Below, one piece after another: positions 37,053-45,194 of a stretch of DNA of 64,000 nucleotides (the stretch's first letter is position 1; the number at the start of each line of letters is the position of its first letter). The notes below the pieces were generated by a model, which had not been told where the DNA came from, did not search any database, and saw only the letters and a program-made list of their open reading frames with translations. Position numbers and translations under genes: made by a program. The stretch lies in contig NZ_BAAAFN010000011.1 in the NCBI RefSeq assembly GCF_039523555.1, positions 124,001 to 188,000 of the forward strand, given 5' to 3'. The stretch is from Castellaniella daejeonensis (GTDB taxonomy: Bacteria > Pseudomonadota > Gammaproteobacteria > Burkholderiales > Burkholderiaceae_B).

Positions 37053-37672
37053 GCGACACCCAACTCTCCAGCACCATCTACATCGTCGATGACGACGAAG
37101 CGGTTCGCGATTCCCTGCGCTGGCTGCTCGAAGCCAACGGCTACAACGTACGCAGCTTCGCGGGGGCCGAAGAATTCCTCGCCGCCTACGATCCCGAGCA
37201 GGTCGGCGTGCTGATCGCCGACATCCGCATGCCCGGCATGAGCGGGCTGGAACTGCAGGAAACCCTGATCGCCCGCAAGGCGCCGCTGCCCATCGTGTTC
37301 ATCACGGGGCACGGCGACGTGCCGATGGCGGTCTCCACCATGAAAAAGGGCGCCGTGGACTTCCTGGAAAAGCCCTTCAACGAAGCCGACCTGCGCGCCC
37401 TGGTGGCCAGCATGCTGGAACAGGCCCGCGAACGCGTGCGCGAAGCCCACGCCCAGCGCGACCAGCAGGCCGTGCTCAGCCGGCTCACGGCCCGCGAACA
37501 GCAGGTGCTGGAACGCATCGTGGCCGGCCGCCTGAACAAGCAGATCGCCGGCGACCTGAACATCAGCATCAAGACCGTCGAAGCGCACCGCGCCAACATC
37601 ATGGAAAAGCTCGAGGTCACCACCGTTGCAGATCTGATGAAGATCGCCCTGGCCCGCGCCGAGGAAGCCTGA
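37049..37672 (+). CDS. FixJ/TodT-type response regulator (REC + LuxR HTH)
   Basis: 207 aa. Receiver domain (about residues 1-125) with acidic triad DDDEA, phospho-acceptor Asp in VLIADIRMPGMSG, and the conserved Thr (VFITGHGDVPMAV) and Lys (FLEKPF). A linker helix leads to a C-terminal LuxR-type helix-turn-helix (LTAREQQVLERIVAGRLNKQ to KTVEAHRANIMEKL). It is translationally coupled to the kinase gene and presumably phosphorylated by it. folD starts 1 nt after its stop. Target genes are unknown; the divergent aceE operon is the obvious candidate. Confidence 0.94.
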   Translation: MSDTQLSSTIYIVDDDEAVRDSLRWLLEANGYNVRSFAGAEEFLAAYDPEQVGVLIADIRMPGMSGLELQETLIARKAPLPIVFITGHGDVPMAVSTMKKGAVDFLEKPFNEADLRALVASMLEQARERVREAHAQRDQQAVLSRLTAREQQVLERIVAGRLNKQIAGDLNISIKTVEAHRANIMEKLEVTTVADLMKIALARAEEA

Positions 37673-37673
37673 C

Positions 37674-38537
37674 ATGAGCGCTCGCATCATCGACGGCAAG
37701 GCCCTGTCCGCCCGGGTGCGCGGCGAGGTGGCAGAACGCGTGCGCGCACTCAAGGCCCAGGGCATCACGCCGGGGCTGGCGGTCGTGCTGGTCGGCGAGG
37801 ATCCCGCCTCCCAGGTCTACGTGCGCAACAAGGCCGCCGCCTGCACGGCGGCCGGCATGCATTCGCGCGTCATCCCGCTGGCCGCCGACACGCCCGAAGG
37901 CGAACTGCTGGACGTCATCGAGGCGCTCAACGCCGATCCGGCCATTCACGGCATCCTGGTCCAGCTGCCCCTGCCGGGGCACATCGACACCGGCCTGGTG
38001 ATCGAGACCATCAGCGCGGCCAAGGACGTGGACGGATTCCATGTCAGCAATGCCGGCCTGCTGATGACCGGCCGTCCCCTGTTCCGCCCCTGCACGCCCT
38101 ACGGCGTGATGAAGATGCTGGAATCGGAAAACGTCTCCCTGCGTGGCGCCGAGGCCGTGATCGTGGGGGCCAGCAACATCGTCGGCAAACCCATGGCCAT
38201 GCTGCTGCTGGCGGCCGGCGCCACCGTGACGCTGTGCAATTCCAAGACCCGCGACCTGGGCGCGCAGACCCGCCGGGCCGACGTGCTGGTGGTCGCCACG
38301 GGCAAGCCGGGCATCGTCACGGGGGACATGATCAAGCCGGGCGCGGTCGTGATCGACGTGGGCATCAACCGGCTGGAGTCGGGCAAGCTGGTCGGCGACG
38401 TGGACTTCGATTCGGCAGCGGCGGTCGCCTCTGCCATCACGCCCGTGCCCGGAGGCGTGGGCCCCATGACCATCGCCATGCTGCTGGTCAACACCATCGA
38501 GGCTGCCGAACGCACTCAGCGGGGAAGCGCCGAATAA
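37674..38537 (+). CDS. folD: Methylenetetrahydrofolate dehydrogenase / cyclohydrolase
   Basis: Interconverts 5,10-methylene-THF, methenyl-THF and 10-formyl-THF, supplying one-carbon units. The catalytic Lys lies in YVRNKAAAC. ILVQLPLPGHID, KDVDGFHVSNAG, CTPYGVMKML and the NADP-binding VIVGASNIVGKPMAMLL are all present. The protein ends with TPVPGGVGPMTIAML. 287 aa. Only 1 nt separates it from the response-regulator stop, so it is very likely part of that operon. Confidence 0.97.
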   Translation: MSARIIDGKALSARVRGEVAERVRALKAQGITPGLAVVLVGEDPASQVYVRNKAAACTAAGMHSRVIPLAADTPEGELLDVIEALNADPAIHGILVQLPLPGHIDTGLVIETISAAKDVDGFHVSNAGLLMTGRPLFRPCTPYGVMKMLESENVSLRGAEAVIVGASNIVGKPMAMLLLAAGATVTLCNSKTRDLGAQTRRADVLVVATGKPGIVTGDMIKPGAVVIDVGINRLESGKLVGDVDFDSAAAVASAITPVPGGVGPMTIAMLLVNTIEAAERTQRGSAE

Positions 38538-38550
38538 ACCGGGCGGCAGG

Positions 38551-38581
38551 CGGGCTTCGCAGCCCGGGACGGCATGCCGTC
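38551..38581. other. Hairpin and palindrome between folD and prlC
   Basis: A 6-bp stem with a TCGC loop (CGGGCT / AGCCCG, 38551-38566) is followed by the perfect 14-bp palindrome GACGGCATGCCGTC (38568-38581) in the 142-nt folD-prlC spacer. There is no T-tract, so termination is doubtful. Confidence 0.35.
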
Positions 38582-38679
38582 AGCGCCGCCGCCCGTCCCG
38601 ATTCCGGGGAGCGGGCCGGCGCCCCACCCGGCGGTTCCCGCTCTTGAAAAACAGGGGTGCAATCCCCATCTTGGCTCGC

Positions 38680-40761
38680 ATGAACAGCACCCGCACTGCC
38701 GGCAACCCTCTCCTCGTCCCGGCCGAGGCATTCGTGGACTACGCCGCCGTCAGGCCCGAGCATATCGAACCCGCCGTACGCGAGCTGATCGAAGCCTCGC
38801 GCGCTGCGATCGAGACTGCCGCCGCCTGCACCGAACCGCCAGACTGGAACAATCTGGTCGAAGCCGTCGAAACGCCTTCCGAGCGCCTGCACCGCGCCTG
38901 GGCCATCGCCGGGCACCTGAACAGCGTGGTCAACACGCCCGAGCTGCGGGCCGCCTACAACGCCTGCCTGCCGCTGATGAGCGAATTCTCCACCTGGGTG
39001 GGGCTGCATCGCGGCCTGTACGAACGTTATCGCGCACTGAAGGCAAGCCCTGCGTTTGCCGGGCTGACTCCGGCCCGCCGCCGCATCGTCGAACTGGCGC
39101 TGCGCGATTTCCGCCTGAGCGGGGTCGAACTGGAAGGCGCCGCACGCGAGACCTACGCCCGCAATGCCGAACTGCAGGCGCAAGTGTCCCAGAAGTTTTC
39201 CGAAAACGTGCTCGACGCCACCGACGGCTGGTCCCTGCTGATCACCGACGAAACCTGCCTGGACGGCCTGCCCGCCGACGTCATCGCCGCCGCGGCCCAG
39301 GCCGCCAGGACGGCAGGCGAAACCGGCTGGAAACTGACGCTGCACATGCCCTGCTACCTGCCGGTCATGCTGCACGCCCGGGATCGCGAGCTGCGCCAGA
39401 CGCTGTACCGCGCGCATGCCACCCGGGCCTCGGACCAGGGCGATCCGGCCTTCGACAACTCCGAATCCATCGAGTCGCTGCTGGCCCTGAGGGCCGAGGA
39501 AGCCGCCCTACTGGGCCACACGGATTTCGCCAGCCTGCGCCTGGAAACCCGCATGGCCGACAGCGCCGGCCAGGTGCTGGACTTCCTGCGCGAGCTTGCC
39601 ACCCGCGCCCGGCCCAGCGCCCAGCGCGATCTGGACGAATTACGTGCCTTCGCTGCGCGCGAACTCGGAATCGAGCCCCTGGAACCCTGGGATATCGCCT
39701 ACGCTTCGGAACGCCTGCGTGAAAGCCGCTACGCCTATTCCGACGAGGAACTGCGTCCCTACTTCACCGAGTCCCAGGTGCTGAACGGGCTGTTCCGGGT
39801 CATCCATACCCTGTTCGGCGCGCGCCTGGAAGTCTCAGACGTGCCGGCCTGGCACGCCGATGCCCGCATCTACCGCGTGCTGGATGCCGAAGGCCGGGAG
39901 CTCGGCCGCCTGGGCGTGGACCTGTACGCCCGTCCCGGCAAGCAGGGTGGCGCCTGGGTGGACAGCGAGCGCAGCCGCCGCGTGCACGGCGAGTGCCTGC
40001 ACACGCCCCTGGCATGGCTGACCTGCAATTTCCCCTCGCCTCAGGACGGCCGCGAAGCCCTGCTGTCCCATGACGATGTGATCACCCTGTTCCACGAAAG
40101 CGGCCACGCCATGCATACGCTGCTGTCGCGCGTGGACGATCCCGGTGCAGCGGCCTTTGCCGCCGTCGAATGGGACGCCATCGAGCTGCCTTCGCAGTTC
40201 ATGGAAAATTTCTGCTGGGAATGGGATGTGCTGCAGTCCCTTACCCGCCACGTGGATACCGGCGCCCCCCTGCCCCGAGACCTGTACGACAGGATGATCG
40301 CCGCCCGCAACTTCCAGAGCGGCCTGCAGACCCTGCGCCAGGTTGAATTCGCGCTGTTCGACATGCTGATCCACACCCGGACCAGCGGCCTGTCGATCAG
40401 CGAAGTGCTGGACACCCTGGACCAGGTCCGCCAGGAAGTGGCGCTGCTGATTCCTCCCGCCTGGCACCGTTTCCCGCACGCCTTCTCGCACCTGTTCGCG
40501 GGCGGCTACGGCGCCGGCTACTACAGTTACAAGTGGGCCGAAGTCCTCTCGGCGGACGCCTTCGCCGCCTTCGAGGAAGCCGCCAGGCCAGGGCCGGATG
40601 GCACGCGCGACGTGTTCGACCCGGCCACCAGCCGCCGTTATCTGGACGAGATCATCGCCGTCGGCGGTTCACGCCCGGCTGCCGAATCCTTCAGGGCCTT
40701 CCGCGGCCGTGATCCCAGCATCGACGCGCTGCTGCGACATAGCGGCCTGGTGGAGACGTGA
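38680..40761 (+). CDS. prlC: Oligopeptidase A (M3 zinc metallopeptidase)
   Basis: Cytosolic peptidase that degrades short peptides and cleaved signal peptides. The zinc site is TLFHESGHAMHTLLS (HExxH), with the third ligand Glu about 27 residues later, in the VEWDAIELPSQFMENF region. GGYGAGYYSYKWAEVLSADA is the conserved C-terminal block of thimet-type enzymes. I chose the ATG at 38680 (MNSTRTAGNPLL, 693 aa) over an upstream TTG. The Sco gene starts 1 nt after the stop. Confidence 0.95.
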   Translation: MNSTRTAGNPLLVPAEAFVDYAAVRPEHIEPAVRELIEASRAAIETAAACTEPPDWNNLVEAVETPSERLHRAWAIAGHLNSVVNTPELRAAYNACLPLMSEFSTWVGLHRGLYERYRALKASPAFAGLTPARRRIVELALRDFRLSGVELEGAARETYARNAELQAQVSQKFSENVLDATDGWSLLITDETCLDGLPADVIAAAAQAARTAGETGWKLTLHMPCYLPVMLHARDRELRQTLYRAHATRASDQGDPAFDNSESIESLLALRAEEAALLGHTDFASLRLETRMADSAGQVLDFLRELATRARPSAQRDLDELRAFAARELGIEPLEPWDIAYASERLRESRYAYSDEELRPYFTESQVLNGLFRVIHTLFGARLEVSDVPAWHADARIYRVLDAEGRELGRLGVDLYARPGKQGGAWVDSERSRRVHGECLHTPLAWLTCNFPSPQDGREALLSHDDVITLFHESGHAMHTLLSRVDDPGAAAFAAVEWDAIELPSQFMENFCWEWDVLQSLTRHVDTGAPLPRDLYDRMIAARNFQSGLQTLRQVEFALFDMLIHTRTSGLSISEVLDTLDQVRQEVALLIPPAWHRFPHAFSHLFAGGYGAGYYSYKWAEVLSADAFAAFEEAARPGPDGTRDVFDPATSRRYLDEIIAVGGSRPAAESFRAFRGRDPSIDALLRHSGLVET

Positions 40762-40762
40762 C

Positions 40763-41392
40763 ATGCGCCAGCCATCCACCCACGCTGCAACCCGGTCCGG
40801 CGGCAACAAAAGCCGCCTCGCACGGCATTTTCTGGCAGGCCTGGCCTTGTGGGCGGGCAGCCTGGGGCTGTCCCTGGCCGCCGTCCATCCGGTGCGCGGC
40901 TTCCTGCCCGATCTGAAATTCTCGCTCCAGGGCGCGGGCGGCACGACCGTCACCCAGCAGGCATTTGCCGACAAGGTGGTGCTGATGTTCTTCGGCTACG
41001 CCAGTTGCCCCGACATCTGCCCGACGACCATGGCCCAGCTGGCCCAGGTGACCGAAGCCCTGGGCCCCCAGGCCGACCAGGTGCGCATCCTGTTCGTCAG
41101 CGTCGATCCTCACCGCGACACGCCCGACATCCTGCAGGCCTACGTGGATCAGTTCGATCCCCATGCGATCGGCCTGACGGGCGACGAAAAGGCCATTGCG
41201 GCGCTCGCCCGCCGCTACCGGGTCGCCTACCAGATCCAAAGCCCCGATCCCGAGCACCCGGACGCACCCTACGCAGTCGCCCACAGCCGGGGCATCTACG
41301 CCTTCGACCAGAAGGGCAAGGCCGTATGGCTGGCCGCCGACGGCGAGTCCCAGGAAGAGCTGCTCGCCGCCCTGAAGCCGCTGCTGCACTAG
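40763..41392 (+). CDS. Sco1/SenC/PrrC-family copper protein
   Basis: Membrane-anchored thioredoxin-fold protein that delivers copper to oxidase CuA sites or acts as a thiol reductase. An N-terminal hydrophobic anchor (about residues 23-40) precedes the periplasmic domain. The copper-binding CPDICP (C82, C86) and the distal His H174 in AVAHSRGIYAF are all present, so copper binding is likely. 209 aa; ATG at 40763. It overlaps the convergent FAD oxidoreductase by 4 nt and borders the copper-efflux genes. Confidence 0.92.
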   Translation: MRQPSTHAATRSGGNKSRLARHFLAGLALWAGSLGLSLAAVHPVRGFLPDLKFSLQGAGGTTVTQQAFADKVVLMFFGYASCPDICPTTMAQLAQVTEALGPQADQVRILFVSVDPHRDTPDILQAYVDQFDPHAIGLTGDEKAIAALARRYRVAYQIQSPDPEHPDAPYAVAHSRGIYAFDQKGKAVWLAADGESQEELLAALKPLLH

Positions 41393-42789
41393 GCCGCAGA
41401 CTGCCGCACGGCGTCGCGCAGCGCCGTGCGGATGCCCTCTTCGATGGTCGGATGATAGAACGGCAGGTTCAGCATGTCCGGTACCGTCAGCTTCATCTGC
41501 AGGGCCCAGGCCAGCAGGTGGGCGACGTGCTCGGCATCCGGCCCCACCATTTCCGCTCCCAGGAAGCCCTGGTCGGATTTCCGCATGTAGACGCGCAGCA
41601 GGCCCCGATTGCGCAGCATGACCCGTGAACGGCCCTGGCGCGTCCAGTCGACTTCGCCGATGGCAACCGCATCGGGATCGTCCAGCGCGGCATGGCCGCC
41701 ACCCACCTGCATGATCTGCGGATCGCTGAACACCACCGCCATGGGGGCGCGGCGCGGCAACGCGCGCACGTCGGGCCAGGCTGCGGCATTGCGGCCTGCC
41801 ACCCGGCCATCGTCGGATGCCTCGTGCTGGATGGCATGGCGGCCGGTGACGTCACCCGCCATGAACACCGGCTGTCCGTGGACCTGCAGCGTGGCCGGAT
41901 CGAAGCGCGGCCGGCCGCGTTCGTCCAGCGGCATCGTGGTGCGTTCCAGGTGAAGCGCATCCAGGGCCGGGCTGCGGCCGGCCGTCAACAGCACGCGGTC
42001 GAAGCGCTCGACCGTCTCGGGGCCGCCGTCCGCCGACCAGCCCACCACGGCCTGGTCGCCTTCACGGCGCACAGTGACGACCCGGGCGCGCTGCACCAGC
42101 GACAGTTCGGGTGCCAGCAGATCGACCGCAACGGCCCGCACCCGGGGATCGGACAAATGGGCAAAGCTGTCGGAACGGTTCAGCACCCGCACCCGTACGC
42201 CCAGGCGCGCCAGCGCCAGGCCCAGCTCCACCCCGATCACTCCGGAGCCGACGACCAGCACGCTGCGCGGCAGGTCGTGCCAGTCGAACACGTCGTCGTT
42301 CACGATCGCCAGATCGCCCAACGGCTGGTACAGGTCCGGCACGTTCGGCCGCGTGCCGGTCGCCAGGATGATGCGCCGGGCATGCACCTCGCGGCCATCG
42401 CCGGCCCGCAGCACGCCATCGCGCAGGAACTCCACGGGGGAATCGAGCCGATGATCGGCCGGCATGGCCTGGACGTCATCCACCACGAACCCCACGAAAC
42501 GGTCGCGCTCGCGCCGCACGCGATCCATCACGGCCGCGCCGTCCACACGCGGCGGAGCATCCATGCGGATGCCGAAACCGTCGGCATGACGCATGTCGGC
42601 CACCGCCTGGGCCGCTGCGATCAGCAGCTTCGACGGCATGCAGCCCACCCGGGCGCACATGGTGCCGTGCGGCCCGCCCTCGATCAGCAGAGGCCTGAGG
42701 CCGGCCCTGAGGACTTCGCGGTAGGCCGGCAAACCGGCCGAGCCGGCGCCGATGATCGCGACATCGCAGTCGATCACTGAGTCATTCAC
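41389..42789 (-). CDS. FAD-dependent pyridine nucleotide-disulfide oxidoreductase (E3/MerA-like), possibly copper-linked
   Basis: 466 aa class I flavin disulfide reductase. FAD-binding CDVAIIGAGSAGLPAYRE is at the N-terminus. The redox pair is C45/C50 in GTMCARVGCMPSK. The NAD(P) fold is VLVVGSGVIGVELGLALARL, the second FAD site VFMAGDVTGRHA, and the catalytic base FYHPTIEEG. It has neither the N-terminal HMA domain nor the C-terminal vicinal cysteines of mercuric reductase, and no lipoyl partners nearby. It lies 77 nt downstream of copZ on the same strand, so a role in metal or thiol reduction during copper stress is an inference. Confidence 0.85.
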   Translation of the reverse strand: MNDSVIDCDVAIIGAGSAGLPAYREVLRAGLRPLLIEGGPHGTMCARVGCMPSKLLIAAAQAVADMRHADGFGIRMDAPPRVDGAAVMDRVRRERDRFVGFVVDDVQAMPADHRLDSPVEFLRDGVLRAGDGREVHARRIILATGTRPNVPDLYQPLGDLAIVNDDVFDWHDLPRSVLVVGSGVIGVELGLALARLGVRVRVLNRSDSFAHLSDPRVRAVAVDLLAPELSLVQRARVVTVRREGDQAVVGWSADGGPETVERFDRVLLTAGRSPALDALHLERTTMPLDERGRPRFDPATLQVHGQPVFMAGDVTGRHAIQHEASDDGRVAGRNAAAWPDVRALPRRAPMAVVFSDPQIMQVGGGHAALDDPDAVAIGEVDWTRQGRSRVMLRNRGLLRVYMRKSDQGFLGAEMVGPDAEHVAHLLAWALQMKLTVPDMLNLPFYHPTIEEGIRTALRDAVRQSAA

Positions 42790-42823
42790 CTTTCATTCCT
42801 TGCTGGAAGAGATATTCATGCCG

Positions 42824-42874
42824 CCGGGCTCGGCCCGGGACGCGCCGGGGATGCGCAACACGGGTTTCAACCCG
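42824..42874 (-). other. Hairpins between copZ and the FAD oxidoreductase gene
   Basis: A 5-bp stem (CGGGT / ACCCG, 42862-42874) overlaps the copZ stop. A 6-bp stem (CCGGGC / GCCCGG, 42824-42838) lies in the spacer. Such loops could lower expression of the enzyme relative to the small chaperone; this is inferred from position only. Confidence 0.35.
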
Positions 42875-43067
42875 GCTGGACGTCGTAGCCTTCCTCCGCG
42901 ATCGCGGCACGCAAGACCGCCGCGTCTGCGGACGATTCGATCGCGACGCGATGCGCCGCCAGATCGATCTGCACGGCCGCATCCGGGGCGACATCCCGCA
43001 CGGCCCGGGTGATGGTCTGCACGCAATGATTGCAGGTCATGTCTGAAACGATGAATTCGGTCTTCAT
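42867..43067 (-). CDS. copZ: Copper chaperone CopZ (HMA domain)
   Basis: 66-aa heavy-metal-associated domain: beta-alpha-beta-beta-alpha-beta fold with Cu(I)-binding MTCNHC (C12, C15) after the first strand. The C-terminal EEGYDVQPG is typical of CopZ/Atx1-like chaperones. The start MKTEFIVSDM at 43067 has AGGAG upstream. It would pass Cu(I) to CopA, encoded 2.2 kb away on the other strand. A CueR-type box lies 30-65 nt upstream, inside the end of the tetR gene. Confidence 0.93.
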   Translation of the reverse strand: MKTEFIVSDMTCNHCVQTITRAVRDVAPDAAVQIDLAAHRVAIESSADAAVLRAAIAEEGYDVQPG

Positions 43068-43098
43068 GAAAAGGGCTCCTGGAAAAGGGATGATCGGC

Positions 43099-43130
43099 AT
43101 CTTGTGCCTTGACATGGAGGGAAGCTCAAG
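43099..43130 (-). promoter_or_regulatory. CueR-type promoter of copZ
   Basis: On the minus strand TTGAGC (43129-43124), a 19-nt spacer and CAAGAT (43104-43099) form a promoter with the over-long spacing typical of MerR-family activation. The spacer holds the dyad CTTGA-N13-TCAAG (43108-43130), identical in spacing to the one before copA. It overlaps the tetR stop codon. Confidence 0.6.
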
Positions 43131-43752
43131 CGCTGCCGCGCCGCGGCTGGCGGCCCACCGGCTCGGGCCAGGCCCGCATCGCGGCTTCGGCCACGGCGGC
43201 GAGCACGCTGGAGGGTGCACCATCCTTCACCTGGATGGCGATCCCGTTCAGGACGGTGGCATAAAAGCAGGCCAGGGCACGCGTGTCTGTTTCGGCGGAC
43301 AGTTCGCCATCGGCCTGGGCCTGGACGAGCCGCCGATGGATGGTCTCGACAGTCGCCAGCCGGTAGCTCTTGAGGAAATCGTCCATGCGCTGGTTTTCTT
43401 CGCCGCAATTCGCGGCACCCAGCACCACCAGGCATCCACGGCCCTCTCCGCACCCCGACCGTCTCGTGGCGGCCTGCAGCATGGCTCCGACCGCTTCCCT
43501 GGCACTGCCCGGGTGCTGGCGCAATGCACGCAGCGAGGCACCGCCATCGTGCGCGACATAGTGCTCGACCGCTTCCTTGAACAGGCTTTCCTTGTCGCCG
43601 AACGCATTGTAGAGACTGGGCGCGGAAATGCCGATCGCACGGGTGAGATCCGCGATCGAGGTGCCTTCGTACCCATGCCGCTGGAACAGGTCCATGGCGG
43701 TCAGCAACGCGGCATTCCGGTCGAAGGAAAGAGGTCGTCCACGAGGGGCCAT
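43126..43752 (-). CDS. TetR/AcrR-family transcriptional regulator
   Basis: 208 aa; the start at 43752 (MAPRGRPLSFDRNAAL) is the common opening of this family. An N-terminal helix-turn-helix (TSIADLTRAIGISAPSLYNAFG, about residues 32-54) is followed by a ligand-binding domain with several Cys (SGCGEGRGCLVVL and AANCGEE). It is divergent from the NepI-like exporter across 93 nt holding paired operator-like sequences, so it most likely represses that exporter and itself. The ligand is unknown. Confidence 0.9.
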   Translation of the reverse strand: MAPRGRPLSFDRNAALLTAMDLFQRHGYEGTSIADLTRAIGISAPSLYNAFGDKESLFKEAVEHYVAHDGGASLRALRQHPGSAREAVGAMLQAATRRSGCGEGRGCLVVLGAANCGEENQRMDDFLKSYRLATVETIHRRLVQAQADGELSAETDTRALACFYATVLNGIAIQVKDGAPSSVLAAVAEAAMRAWPEPVGRQPRRGSA

Positions 43753-43757
43753 GATAA

Positions 43758-43824
43758 TTGTATCGATCAATAAAAAATTCATTGACACTGGCAAGGATGT
43801 CAATTTAGCATTTTATATCGATCA
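43758..43824. promoter_or_regulatory. Divergent promoter/operator region of the tetR and NepI-like genes
   Basis: The AT-rich 93-nt spacer has two copies of TATCGATCA (43761-43769 and 43816-43824) 55 bp apart. A perfect inverted repeat, ATTGACA-N10-TGTCAAT (43781-43804), puts a TTGACA -35 box on each strand. For the exporter, TTGACA (43782-43787), 18 nt and TAGCAT (43806-43811) form a plausible promoter, and the second TATCGATCA would cover its start point. Confidence 0.55.
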
Positions 43825-43845
43825 CTATACATATAGTTGGACAAG

Positions 43846-45132
43846 ATGACCACGACAGACAGAAACATATCGGTGACGGGCGGATCCGCAGGCATCGGAA
43901 CCGCCATCGCCCAGAAGGCGGACAGCCTGGATGCGGAAGCGGCTGGGGGGCCCACCGGCCGGACTGTGGCGTACTGGGGCGCCGTCGTTTCCATGATGCT
44001 GGGCGTCTTCGGGCTGGTGACGGCGGAATTCCTGCCGATCAGCCTGCTCACGCCCATGGCGGCCGACCTGGGTATCACGGAAAGCCTGGCCGGCCAGGCC
44101 ATTTCCACCACGGCCATCCTGGCCTTCGCAGCCAGCCTGCTGGTGTCATCCTTCACCCGCGCCTTGAACCGCCGCCACGTGATGATGGGGCTTTCCGCGC
44201 TGCTGGTCGTCTCCAACCTGCTGGTCGCCTATGCGCCCGGCTACCTTGCCCTCCTGCTGGGGCGGATGCTGCTGGGTGCGGCCCTGGGTGGCTTCTGGGC
44301 CATGTCCACGGCCATCGTCATGCGCCTGGTGCCCGAGCCCCTCGTTCCCAGGGGCCTGTCCATCATGGTCAGCGGCGTGGCCGCGGCAACGATCTTCGCC
44401 GCGCCAGTGGGCAGCTACCTGGGCGCGGTGATCGGCTGGCGCCCGGTGTTCCTGCTGGCGGCAGGACTCGGCGTGCTGGCTCTGGCCGTCCAGTTCTTCA
44501 CCTTGCCGAGCCTGGAGCCGCGTGGCCACGGCAGCCTGTCGACCCTGCTGCGGGTGGCACGCAGACCGCGCGTCGCGGCGGGCCTGCTCGCCGTCCTGCT
44601 GGTATTCAGCGGCCACTTCGCCCTGTTCACCTATGTGCGGCCTTTTCTGGAAAACGTGACCGGGGTGGCAATCGCCTCCGTCTCGGCCATGCTGCTGGGA
44701 TTCGGCGTGGCCAACTATGCCGGCACGTACTTCGGCGGCTTCATGCTGGAGCGCAATATGCGGCTGACCATGGCGTTGCCCCCCCTGGCGATCGGTGCGA
44801 TCGGCATCGTGCTGAGCAGCACGACCGGAGCCCCCTGGTTGGTCGGCGCCCTGATCGCCGTCTGGGGTTTCGCATTCGGCACGGTGCCGGTCGCCTGGTC
44901 AAACTGGGTCGCCCAGACGATACCCGACGAGCCCGAAAGCGGCGGCGGATTGCTGGTCGCCGCCATCCAGGTCGCGATCGCCCTGGGCGCGGGAGGCGGC
45001 GGCATGGTCCTGAGTCTGGGAGGCGCGTCAGGGGTGTTCGGCCTGGGCGGCATGACGCTGATCACGGCGGCCCTGCTGATTTCCCTGCGCGTACGGCAGC
45101 AGCCCGAGCCGGCGGCCAGCTGCCAGGCCTAG
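43846..45132 (+). CDS. MFS exporter, DHA1 family, NepI (purine ribonucleoside efflux)-like
   Basis: 428 aa with twelve hydrophobic segments after a cytoplasmic N-terminus of about 45 residues. The first helix region, VTAEFLPISLLTPMAADLGI, and LGGFWAMSTAIVMRLVPEPL, closely resemble E. coli NepI, which exports purine ribonucleosides. The substrate here is inferred from that likeness and may differ. The ATG at 43846 is preceded by TTGGA; an in-frame TTG three codons upstream is an alternative. It is controlled from the divergent tetR. Confidence 0.85.
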   Translation: MTTTDRNISVTGGSAGIGTAIAQKADSLDAEAAGGPTGRTVAYWGAVVSMMLGVFGLVTAEFLPISLLTPMAADLGITESLAGQAISTTAILAFAASLLVSSFTRALNRRHVMMGLSALLVVSNLLVAYAPGYLALLLGRMLLGAALGGFWAMSTAIVMRLVPEPLVPRGLSIMVSGVAAATIFAAPVGSYLGAVIGWRPVFLLAAGLGVLALAVQFFTLPSLEPRGHGSLSTLLRVARRPRVAAGLLAVLLVFSGHFALFTYVRPFLENVTGVAIASVSAMLLGFGVANYAGTYFGGFMLERNMRLTMALPPLAIGAIGIVLSSTTGAPWLVGALIAVWGFAFGTVPVAWSNWVAQTIPDEPESGGGLLVAAIQVAIALGAGGGGMVLSLGGASGVFGLGGMTLITAALLISLRVRQQPEPAASCQA

Positions 45133-45194
45133 GCCCTGGTCGGCCGGTGACGGCTGCCGACTCCGGACAACACTGTGGCGCACCCGGCAGCATG

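Noticed and set aside
41389..42789. Mercuric reductase (merA)
   Set aside because: No N-terminal HMA domain, no C-terminal vicinal cysteines and no other mer genes; only the general flavin disulfide reductase call is supported.
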